Source: Alteromonas abrolhosensis (GTDB lineage Bacteria; Pseudomonadota; Gammaproteobacteria; Enterobacterales; Alteromonadaceae). From it: a stretch of 64,000 bases of DNA. The translations under genes were made by a program, and so were the position numbers. Position 1 is the first letter of the stretch, and each line of letters starts with the position of its first letter. The DNA lies in the NCBI RefSeq assembly GCF_001953635.1, contig NZ_MEJH01000011.1, forward strand, positions 1-64,000, read 5' to 3'. Below the pieces are notes generated by a model that was not told the DNA's origin, made no database searches, and saw only the letters and a list, made by a program, of their open reading frames with translations. This document shows, piece by piece, positions 18,838-26,438 of this stretch.

Positions 18838-19476
18838 TTAAAGATATGGGGCGCCTATCGCCCTAGATCGAATTATTTTACAAGGCGCCCCGAATGCAAC
18901 TACTTCCTGGGGTATAGATTCGTTTACTAAGGAGGCACTTCCAATCACAGTGTGCTCACCTATGGAAATACTATGGCGCAAGACCGCACCAATTCCAATA
19001 GCAGAGTAGCTACCAATTTTTACGTGGCCCCCTGTGACCGCTGATGGTGCTAAAGAGCTAAAGTCTCCCATCAGACTGTCATGGTCCAGTGAACTTCCTG
19101 AGTTTAATATCACAAAGTCCCCTAAGTGAGAGTTAGCTCCTAAGTTTGCCCCCGCCAGGATTACTGTACCTTCACCGTACGTCGAACACAGTCCAGTATA
19201 AGCAGTTTTATGAACAACTGGCGGAAATCTAAAGCTTCCTGTTTTCTTAAGCCTATTAACCACTTTTTTTCGTTGAGCATTATCGCCGATTGCAATTGCT
19301 ATATTAGAATTCTCTAAAGAAACTTTTTCAATGCTATTTACAACTGGAAAGTTCAAGAATGTTGTCTTACTATCAGTCTCATCTATAAAAGCTTTGATTT
19401 TCCAACCGTTAGAAATTATTGCATCAGCTATGCTAGCAGCATGCCCCCCCGCTCCAAAAATATAAAATTCGCTCAT
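18838..19476 (-). CDS. PglD/NeuD-type sugar O/N-acyltransferase
   Basis: 212 residues. The N-terminal Rossmann-like part reads FYIFGAGGHAASIADAI, and the C-terminal left-handed beta-helix is built of hexapeptide repeats (VILAGANLGANSHLGDFVILNSGSSL from about 105 on). The acetyl-CoA-binding end reads VVAFGAPCKIIRS. PglD and VioB members N-acetylate a 4-amino group on UDP- or dTDP-sugars. It is adjacent (3 nt) to a DegT-type aminotransferase and upstream of rfbA, so a dTDP-4-acylamido-4,6-dideoxy sugar is the likely product. The exact acyl group is not predictable here. Confidence 0.88.
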   Translation of the reverse strand: MSEFYIFGAGGHAASIADAIISNGWKIKAFIDETDSKTTFLNFPVVNSIEKVSLENSNIAIAIGDNAQRKKVVNRLKKTGSFRFPPVVHKTAYTGLCSTYGEGTVILAGANLGANSHLGDFVILNSGSSLDHDSLMGDFSSLAPSAVTGGHVKIGSYSAIGIGAVLRHSISIGEHTVIGSASLVNESIPQEVVAFGAPCKIIRSRAIGAPYL

Positions 19477-19479
19477 GAT

Positions 19480-20553
19480 TTATAGTGCTGCTCTTACAAT
19501 TTTTGCAATCATTGTAGCCTGTTCGATTTCTAACCCTGGATAAATCGGAAGGCATAATATACGACTTGCAAGACTCTCCGAAGCAGGACACTTCTGCTCG
19601 ACCTGTGTATATCCACATGTATTAAGGCTAGGGTAAAAATATCGTCTAGGGATAACTCCACCTTCATGGAGTGACTTTTCAACGTGTAAGAGCTGTTCTT
19701 CCGACTCAAGGATAATGGGTGCGTATGAATGACGGTTCTCGCTGTAGCTAGCCCACGACTGAAATTCTACTGCTCCTGAAAGATAATTTTGATACACATT
19801 CCAAATGTCAGCTCGCGCTTTATAAATAACGTCAATATCGTCCAATACGCAAAGGCCCATTGCCGCTTCAAATTCGTTCATTTTAGCGTTGGTCCCTTGC
19901 CCTTCTATAGTCGTTGGACCAGTAATTCCGAAATTTATTAGTTTCCTACATTTTTCTGCCAGTTCATCGTTATCGGTTATTATCGCCCCCCCTTCAATTG
20001 TATGGAACAACTTAGTGGAGTGAAAGCTAACCGTACTTAAATCACCATACGAAAATAAACTCTTATCTTTAAAGTCGACGCCGAAAGCATGCGCTGCATC
20101 GTAGACAACTTTTAAATCAAAGTCCTTGGCTTTCTGCTCTATTAATTCGACATCGCACGGGTTACCAAAAACGTGAACAGGAACGACTGCTGAAGCTTCT
20201 TTAAGCTGCTGCTCACTAGCTTTTTTGATACACATGTTAAAGCTCTTAGGACATATATCAACGAAATCCGGAGTTAGCCCTTCCCAATTTAAAGTACTCG
20301 CTGTAGCAGCAAAGCTAAAAGGAGTTGTAAGGACTCGTCCCTTTAAGTTCAGAGCTTTATAACAAACTTGTAATGCAAGCGAGCCGTTAGCTACGGCGAT
20401 AACATTTTTTACTCCCAAATGCTGCGCAAGACGCTTTTCCAATTCTTGCACTAATTCACCTTTGTTTGTTAGCCATCTGCTCTCAAACAATTTATCAATG
20501 TAAGCATCAAACTTTTCGCGTTGGGGGAGATACGAACGAGTAACGTTAATCAT
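19480..20553 (-). CDS. DegT/DnrJ/EryC1/StrS-family sugar aminotransferase
   Basis: 357 residues. PLP-dependent fold with the internal-aldimine lysine in SFHSTKLFHTIEGG (about 180) and the substrate-side DAAHAFG (about 155). It transfers an amino group from glutamate onto a keto-sugar nucleotide. With RfbA/RfbB upstream and a PglD-type acyltransferase downstream, the best guess is a VioA-like enzyme making dTDP-4-amino-4,6-dideoxyglucose; a 3-aminotransferase (FdtB/QdtB type) is possible, but the required 3,4-ketoisomerase is not seen. It overlaps the preceding gene by 8 nt. Confidence 0.9.
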   Translation of the reverse strand: MINVTRSYLPQREKFDAYIDKLFESRWLTNKGELVQELEKRLAQHLGVKNVIAVANGSLALQVCYKALNLKGRVLTTPFSFAATASTLNWEGLTPDFVDICPKSFNMCIKKASEQQLKEASAVVPVHVFGNPCDVELIEQKAKDFDLKVVYDAAHAFGVDFKDKSLFSYGDLSTVSFHSTKLFHTIEGGAIITDNDELAEKCRKLINFGITGPTTIEGQGTNAKMNEFEAAMGLCVLDDIDVIYKARADIWNVYQNYLSGAVEFQSWASYSENRHSYAPIILESEEQLLHVEKSLHEGGVIPRRYFYPSLNTCGYTQVEQKCPASESLASRILCLPIYPGLEIEQATMIAKIVRAAL

Positions 20554-21643
20554 TTATATTTAAAACCTCAAAACAACAGCCGTTCGTTTTAAATTGCTTA
20601 AAGAATCCTGTTGGTTCCACTGATCTGTTAGGCAACGGGCTACCGGTATGTGATAACGTGTGCTGTGTAACTTCTATATCTAACAACCTTCCAAAATCAA
20701 AGAACAAGATATCTAGATTTACAAAAGCGTGCTCTATAAGGGAGGCTAACATCGGCCCGAGTACTACTCCTTGGAAAAGAATTGTCACGCTTTGGTGCTT
20801 TTCAACTAATTCGTCAAGTGCCAACTTCATATTATTTAATTGAAGTTCCCACTTTTGCATAGCCTGTGTTGGAGAAACAGCCAAGTAATATTGTTTTATA
20901 TCACTGTGTGGAAGGTACTCAGGCCTTATGCCTATTCCGGACAAGTGAGGAGGGGCTACAAGTAAAATTGCTGATTGCTTCGGTAATTGCCGAAGTACAT
21001 TATCAAGCTCTTTTTGTTGATAAGCATAATTAAGAGGGTAAGAGTCTATGAACGAGTCTCGCTCAGCATTCGATAAATCCGACTGAAGCAAATTTCCGGT
21101 AAATACTCCCCTGCGAATCGGATCCAGCCCATTTTTTAAACAACCTACAATAAGATCTTCTGATTTTCCAATGCCGGAGGTCAAGCTCTGCATAAATAGA
21201 GTATTTGGGCTATTCATACACCGTTTGATAGAAGCGATCAAAAAGGGTAGTAGATTGCTGGACTCCAACTGCTCCCTAAGTACGTTTATATTTCTGGGAC
21301 GATAAAGAGAAGCATTATCTGATAATACGAAGGCAAACATCTCCCAAAAACCGTGATTAACCTTAACGAATGAATGTGCTTTACTTGAATCTCGCTCTCT
21401 TGAAAGCGGTGAGTTCGGTAGCTTGACATCAAATGCTCTTTGGAAACACCCCAGCAGTTCTTCGTCGCTTAACGCTTCGATTGCTGATAACTTTTTTTCT
21501 CTAGCTTTCTTAAAAGTCGCGAATTCGCCTTCTATTCCTTCCTTGTTTGCAATATCTCTAAAAAGGTTCAGTATATAATCCGACGCGATCTCAATAGAGT
21601 CTATATTATCTACTGGAGTACTGCGTAATATCTCTAATTTCAT
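20546..21643 (-). CDS. Unknown protein, possibly GT-D-like
   Basis: 365 residues, first gene of the rfb/aminosugar operon. The middle and C-terminal part have an alternating beta/alpha pattern: LLVAPPHLSGIG (about 240) and ILFQGVVLGPMLASLIEH...LDILFFDFGRLLDI (about 305-340). This loosely recalls the C-terminal half of GT-D-fold glycosyltransferases, in which a glycine-rich loop is followed by a 'DIG' end. The metal-binding DxE of that family was not found. It has no signal peptide or membrane segment. The function is therefore open; coupling to the aminotransferase by overlap suggests a role in making or transferring the amino sugar. Confidence 0.6.
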   Translation of the reverse strand: MKLEILRSTPVDNIDSIEIASDYILNLFRDIANKEGIEGEFATFKKAREKKLSAIEALSDEELLGCFQRAFDVKLPNSPLSRERDSSKAHSFVKVNHGFWEMFAFVLSDNASLYRPRNINVLREQLESSNLLPFLIASIKRCMNSPNTLFMQSLTSGIGKSEDLIVGCLKNGLDPIRRGVFTGNLLQSDLSNAERDSFIDSYPLNYAYQQKELDNVLRQLPKQSAILLVAPPHLSGIGIRPEYLPHSDIKQYYLAVSPTQAMQKWELQLNNMKLALDELVEKHQSVTILFQGVVLGPMLASLIEHAFVNLDILFFDFGRLLDIEVTQHTLSHTGSPLPNRSVEPTGFFKQFKTNGCCFEVLNIND

Positions 21644-21912
21644 TTAATTCCCTAGTGAAACTGCATTCGAGTCAAAAATCTGATAATAAAGAATGCTCTC
21701 AAGGTTCAACATAATTTAACCAATACTCTCGATAGCCTTATCAAGTGAGCATGAGCCTTTTTAAAAAGACGTCTGTTCTGCTAAAAATGTTAGCATTTTT
21801 AGGTAAAGGAGTACACTTAAGACGCTAAGTCCTGAGGAAAGCTTTTTCAAAGCTTCAGCTCTTTGCTACCCTTATGAGCTTATTTAACACCACTTGAGTA
21901 ACGAATCGATTT
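21644..21912. promoter_or_regulatory. Divergent promoter region in the glycan island
   Basis: 269 nt between the leftward aminosugar/rfb operon and the rightward GT2-GT4 gene. It contains two perfect small hairpins: CTAAAAATG/CATTTTTAG (21781-21802) and AAGCTTT/AAAGCTT (21839-21855). Neither has a terminator-like T-run in a useful place. No JUMPStart/ops element (GGCGGTAG) was found. Confidence 0.45.
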
Positions 21913-24351
21913 GTGGATAGCCTGATTACACATTTGAAGAAGTTTTTTCGTCTTTTATTATCTAAGAGATATAGACGTGAATGCCACTATTCAAACTTAC
22001 TACAACACTCATTGTATTTTGACGCTAAATGGTACTTGAGCGAATACCCAGATATCGCGAGAGCGGGAGTAAAAGCTGAAGAACATTACATAAGAAGCGG
22101 TTACAGAGAAGGTCGACTTCCAGGACCTTTATTCGACGAAGAGTTTTACCTGAGTCAAATACCTACTCCCATTAAGCGCGATATACCACCGGTTATCCAT
22201 TATGAATTACACGGTCGACACTACGGTATTGAGCCAGAGCGGAAGTTAAATGCCAACATCTGGTGGAAAAGCCTAAAAGAACCGAGTGTGCCCGAAAAAG
22301 AGGAGCAAATAATCGACAGGTTAAGCTCAAGGGGCGTAACCATCGTTATTCCTATTTTTAATGGTGCTCAATTTGTCAAAAAATGCCTTGATAGTGTGTG
22401 TCAACTCAAAGGCGCTTTTGAGGTAATCATAATTGATGACTGTAGCGATGAAATTGAGATATCTGACTTGCTGCGCGGGTATTCTAATTTTAATAATATT
22501 TCAGTTTTAAGAAACTCTGAAAACCTAGGTTTTACTAAGACCGTTAACAGAGGAGTTAAAGAGGCCTCTGGCAATGACATTATAATTCTCAACTCCGATA
22601 CAATAGTACCTAAAGCTCTAATTATAAATTTGAAATATGCTGCGTACAGTGATGAACGAATTGGCACTGTTACCCCGCTATCGAATTCCGCTGGGCCATT
22701 CTCGATCCCAACAGAATATGTAAGCGCCAACCCGAACAAATTAACACGCCTTTTGTCACAAGGTATACACCTTGATCCTATAGATGTTCCTACTGGACAC
22801 GGCTTTTGCATGTATATTAAGTCCAGCGTATTTGTGTCAGCTGGTTATTTTGATGAAGAAGCGTTCCCTAGAGGATATGGTGAAGAAAATGACTTATGCT
22901 TTAAAGCTAGATTGATAGGCTGGAGGAATGTAGTCGACCCGTGCACATTCGTTTATCATGAAGGTGCAAAATCATTTAAGAAGGAAAAACTGAGCCTAGT
23001 TGAAACTGGTATAACAAAATTAAATGAGCGCTACGAGGGTTACAACTCCCATATTCAAAACGGCTTCTCGTCAAAATCATATCTATTTATGAAGAAGCGC
23101 GTTTCGACTCTGATCGATAACTTTGAGAGCCTTGAATCTCAAAGCAGACCTAGAATATTGTATATTATTGCGACAGAAGATGGGGGAACTGCAAAGACCA
23201 ATAACGACCTTATGAAATCTATCCAGGATAGGTACGAAACCTTCCTTCTTAAGAGTAACTCAAGGAGGATTAGTCTATACGTGGTCACGGGAAAGGAAGA
23301 GGTTCATCTACAAACTTTTTACCTTAAATCGCCAATAACACCGTTTCCTCATAATAGTTGTGAATACGATAACCTTCTTCTTCATATGCTTCATTTATGG
23401 TCAATAGAATTAATTCACATTAGACAAATTGCATGGCACAGCCTAAGTATTGTTAAGAAAGCGCTACAGCTAGGTATACCTACTATTTATTCAATTCACG
23501 ACTTTTACCCCATTTGCCCTTCAGTTAAGTTGCTAGACAATCATGATAACTATTGCGGTGGTATGTGTACGGCGGGCTTAGGCATGTGCAATATTGAACT
23601 GTGGCCCAAAGAACATTTCACGAACTTAAAGCACTGCGAAATTAAGAAATGGCGTCAAATGTTTAATACGATGCTAACGCATGTACACTCAATAATTACT
23701 ACATCCGAATTTGCTAAATACGTCACAATAAAAAATTTGCCAGTTGCATTAGATAAACCTTTCCATGTCATACCTCATGGTCGTGACTTTACTTACTTTG
23801 CATCTTCTTCACAGAGACCAAGAGAAGGAGAAAATATAAGGTTACTAATGTTAGGCACTATAGTTAGAAGTAAAGGTAGTAACTTTATTCTGCCAATCTT
23901 AGAGAAATTCCCTAACTTTGAAATTCACCTGCTAGGCAAACTAGAGGGATGTGACATCACGCACCCAAGATATTATGAATACGGCAATTATAAAAGAGAC
24001 GAGCTTTCGCTTGAAATTGCGAAAATCAAACCTAGCTGGGGCTTACTTTTGTCTATCTGGCCCGAAACATGGTGTCACACATTAACGGAAATGTGGGCAA
24101 GTGGCATTCCAGTAGTAGCTTTCGACAATGGAGCGGTTAAAGAGAGGATTTGTGCTAACAAATGTGGTGTACTTGTTAAAAGTTCCGACTTAGATGACCT
24201 ATTTAAAGTGTTGGGCGAGGTAACAAAAGTAACATTTTGGCAAGAATACGCTAACAATGTAATGCAATGGCAGAACCATGAAGGAGCCAAGCAAAATTTA
24301 AAAGAAATGTCCTACCAATACACTGAAGTTTATGACCAAATAATGCGTTAA
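21913..24351 (+). CDS. Bifunctional glycosyltransferase, YPDV module + GT2 + GT4
   Basis: 812 residues. Residues about 30-100 carry a 'FDAKWYLSEYPDIARAG ... GYREGRLPGPLFD' module that also occurs in two other proteins of this island. A GT2 domain follows (about 145-370; VTIVIPIFNGAQFV, IIDDCSDE, ILNSDT as the DxD-type motif, FPRGYGEENDLC). A GT-B/GT4 part lies from about 415 to the end (IPTIYSIHDFYPICPS, LMLGTIVRSKGSNFI, WPETWCHTLTEMWASGIPVVAFDNG). It may add two sugars in sequence. The start is GTG, the first possible codon after an in-frame stop at 21895; no clear ribosome binding site is visible, so translation may be weak. Confidence 0.85.
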   Translation: MDSLITHLKKFFRLLLSKRYRRECHYSNLLQHSLYFDAKWYLSEYPDIARAGVKAEEHYIRSGYREGRLPGPLFDEEFYLSQIPTPIKRDIPPVIHYELHGRHYGIEPERKLNANIWWKSLKEPSVPEKEEQIIDRLSSRGVTIVIPIFNGAQFVKKCLDSVCQLKGAFEVIIIDDCSDEIEISDLLRGYSNFNNISVLRNSENLGFTKTVNRGVKEASGNDIIILNSDTIVPKALIINLKYAAYSDERIGTVTPLSNSAGPFSIPTEYVSANPNKLTRLLSQGIHLDPIDVPTGHGFCMYIKSSVFVSAGYFDEEAFPRGYGEENDLCFKARLIGWRNVVDPCTFVYHEGAKSFKKEKLSLVETGITKLNERYEGYNSHIQNGFSSKSYLFMKKRVSTLIDNFESLESQSRPRILYIIATEDGGTAKTNNDLMKSIQDRYETFLLKSNSRRISLYVVTGKEEVHLQTFYLKSPITPFPHNSCEYDNLLLHMLHLWSIELIHIRQIAWHSLSIVKKALQLGIPTIYSIHDFYPICPSVKLLDNHDNYCGGMCTAGLGMCNIELWPKEHFTNLKHCEIKKWRQMFNTMLTHVHSIITTSEFAKYVTIKNLPVALDKPFHVIPHGRDFTYFASSSQRPREGENIRLLMLGTIVRSKGSNFILPILEKFPNFEIHLLGKLEGCDITHPRYYEYGNYKRDELSLEIAKIKPSWGLLLSIWPETWCHTLTEMWASGIPVVAFDNGAVKERICANKCGVLVKSSDLDDLFKVLGEVTKVTFWQEYANNVMQWQNHEGAKQNLKEMSYQYTEVYDQIMR

Positions 24352-24371
24352 GAGGTAGTAGAAGCTAGTCA

Positions 24372-26192
24372 ATGGAAATCTTTATTCATGTAGGTCCTCC
24401 TAAGACCGGGACTTCGTTTATACAGCAATGGTGCTCACGCCACAGAGAATGGCTTTTAATAAAAGGGGTGTACTACCCAGAACATCATTTAGATAAAAAT
24501 CTCATAAGCAGTGGCAATCTTTTAAGTCTATTCGAACTTAAAAATGATGATGATTTAACTTTTTCAATTAAGAAGCTAGAAGTCTTAAAAAAGGAAGCTA
24601 CAGAATTAAAGGCTAAGAAACTTCTTTTTTCATCAGAGTACTTCTTTGAACATATAGACAAGCTAATAGAAAAAATACCCGAAGCCAAAATAGTTCTATA
24701 CCTTCGGAATGAGCTAGAAGTAGTCGAATCGTCGCACAACCAAAGTGTGAAGCGTCATTTTAAAACTTCACTTTTTCAGGATATCAATCAACCAATTTCG
24801 ACAAGTTTAAGAAAAATACTTAGGCACTTTCAATCGCATAGGTCTGATAAATTTTTGTTGCGCTTTTATGCAAAAGAAATGTTTGTAGGGGGTAATATAC
24901 TATCAGACCTCCTCGACACAATCGGGTTAGATACATCGTGGTTAACTATTCGAAGTAAAACAGTTAATTCTTCATATAGTCACAAAGCCTTAGAGTTTAA
25001 ACGAGCTGTGAATTTTTATAGGAAACGTGAGTTTCACAATGCTTTAGACGAATACTTACAATGGATTTCCGAAAATACTCCTAAGTACTCATTACTATCT
25101 AAGGCAGGCTATAATCACGCTAAAAATGGATACTTAGAGCAAATTAAAGAGTTTTTAAATGCGTTTCCACAAGAAGGCGGAGAAGATTTCATTGAAATCT
25201 GTAAAAATACCGTACAAGCGGACAGAGTTCCGCAGTTTATTCATTCACGCGATGTGAAGAATATAGTAAAAGGATGGTTAAGTTTTCATCCGAATAGCTA
25301 TAACGAACTTAAAGAGCTTTGCAAATTTGCAAAGGAGACTAACCTCGAGCGCTACCAAGAAAATGTCATTCAGACAATTGAAAGTGCTATCCAAAATGAG
25401 CGGCATATGTCTTTCACGAACATTATTCATAAAGCTTTTAGCTTGGGACGCCTGAATCGTTCTACCGAAATTGACCAAATAAATTTAGAGCTTCCAACAA
25501 AGCATCAACAGTTAACAGTTGAGTCAATTTCATCTACACATGAGAATATTAAACTGATCTCTCACCATATACCTAAAACGGCTGGTAGCTCGTTTGGTAA
25601 AGCACTCACCCAAGCATATGGTAGAGAATGTATATTTGGTGTTTATAAAGATACTGGGGCAAGTTTATTAACGAACGGACAAGATATAAGTTTGCCAAAA
25701 GATGTTTGTGTTTTACACGGTCATTTTGCTAGCCATGTAAATCATAAGACAATGTTTCCTAATGCTAAAAGGATTTGCTGGATAAGAGACCCTGCAGAAA
25801 GACTATGGTCACTAACCAAACATATTTTAAGAAACAAACAGCCTATTACGCATTACCAAAGCCTATTAAATTATGCCAAAAATGAGGATGAGTTATCAGT
25901 TGAAAAAGCCTTTACTCTCGTTTTGCTGAAACCGGAGTTTGAAGTCATTCGGAATGACTATCAAAGATATTTTCACCATATTTCTCTACAAGAATTTGAT
26001 TTTGTCGGTTCTATACATAGGTACGAAGACGGCTTATCCGAACTGGAAAACTTGATAAATCTACCGCTTGAAAGCCTCAGAGAAAATACAGCTCCTGACT
26101 CAGAAAGCTTAGTAATGAAATACCCAGAAACTTACTTAAAAGCTAAAAGCTTATTAAAAGCTGAATTTAATTTAGTACAAAAATTTTGTTAA
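24372..26192 (+). CDS. Tandem sulfotransferase-domain protein
   Basis: 606 residues with two separate PAPS-type sulfotransferase units. Unit 1: 5'-phosphosulfate loop VGPPKTGTSFIQ (residues 7-18) and 3'-phosphate block KIVLYLRNELEVVESSHNQS (about 111-130). Unit 2: SHHIPKTAGSSFGKAL (about 395-410) and RICWIRDPAERLWSLTKH (about 468-485). The link (about 190-385) is helical. The enzyme would move sulfate from PAPS to sugar hydroxyls. It lies 20 nt after the GT2-GT4 gene and is probably co-transcribed with it. No PAPS synthesis gene is in the window. Each unit alone is recognisable; the fusion is unusual. Confidence 0.85.
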   Translation: MEIFIHVGPPKTGTSFIQQWCSRHREWLLIKGVYYPEHHLDKNLISSGNLLSLFELKNDDDLTFSIKKLEVLKKEATELKAKKLLFSSEYFFEHIDKLIEKIPEAKIVLYLRNELEVVESSHNQSVKRHFKTSLFQDINQPISTSLRKILRHFQSHRSDKFLLRFYAKEMFVGGNILSDLLDTIGLDTSWLTIRSKTVNSSYSHKALEFKRAVNFYRKREFHNALDEYLQWISENTPKYSLLSKAGYNHAKNGYLEQIKEFLNAFPQEGGEDFIEICKNTVQADRVPQFIHSRDVKNIVKGWLSFHPNSYNELKELCKFAKETNLERYQENVIQTIESAIQNERHMSFTNIIHKAFSLGRLNRSTEIDQINLELPTKHQQLTVESISSTHENIKLISHHIPKTAGSSFGKALTQAYGRECIFGVYKDTGASLLTNGQDISLPKDVCVLHGHFASHVNHKTMFPNAKRICWIRDPAERLWSLTKHILRNKQPITHYQSLLNYAKNEDELSVEKAFTLVLLKPEFEVIRNDYQRYFHHISLQEFDFVGSIHRYEDGLSELENLINLPLESLRENTAPDSESLVMKYPETYLKAKSLLKAEFNLVQKFC

Positions 26193-26438
26193 ATTAAGCC
26201 TATAAAACGCATAGTTCATTTTTGATATCGCAGCTTTCTAATAAATCTCTCCTTGCAGTAAATAGAGGTGGAGCTGGCGCTGAACCTGAGTTGTCAATCG
26301 ACTCGATTACTAACTCAGAACTTTTTCAACAGCGTCAAATTCTTATCTAATAAGCGCAGCAAGGAGACCAGAGGCGAACTCTTTGAGTTATCTGAAGTTG
26401 CCCCTCAGTGTTAGAAATTACTTTTGGGTAAGTCTTTT
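26193..26438. repeat. Convergent intergenic region with long nested inverted repeat
   Basis: Between the ends of two convergent operons. Nested arms pair around a common centre: TCTCCTTGC (26248-26256) with GCAAGGAGA (26359-26367), CGCTG (26278-26282) with CAGCG (26330-26334), CTGAGTT (26286-26292) with AACTCAG (26312-26318), and AATCG (26296-26300) with CGATT (26304-26308). A second small hairpin AACTC/GAGTT follows at 26377-26389. It could be a terminator-like structure for both operons or a remnant of a mobile element. No ORF of note. Confidence 0.65.

Noticed and set aside
21644..21912. JUMPStart/ops element upstream of the glycan operons
   Set aside because: No GGCGGTAG core on either strand in the divergent region.
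26248..26367. Integron attC site as explanation of the nested inverted repeat
   Set aside because: Lacks the GTTRRRY / RYYYAAC core sites and no integrase gene is present.
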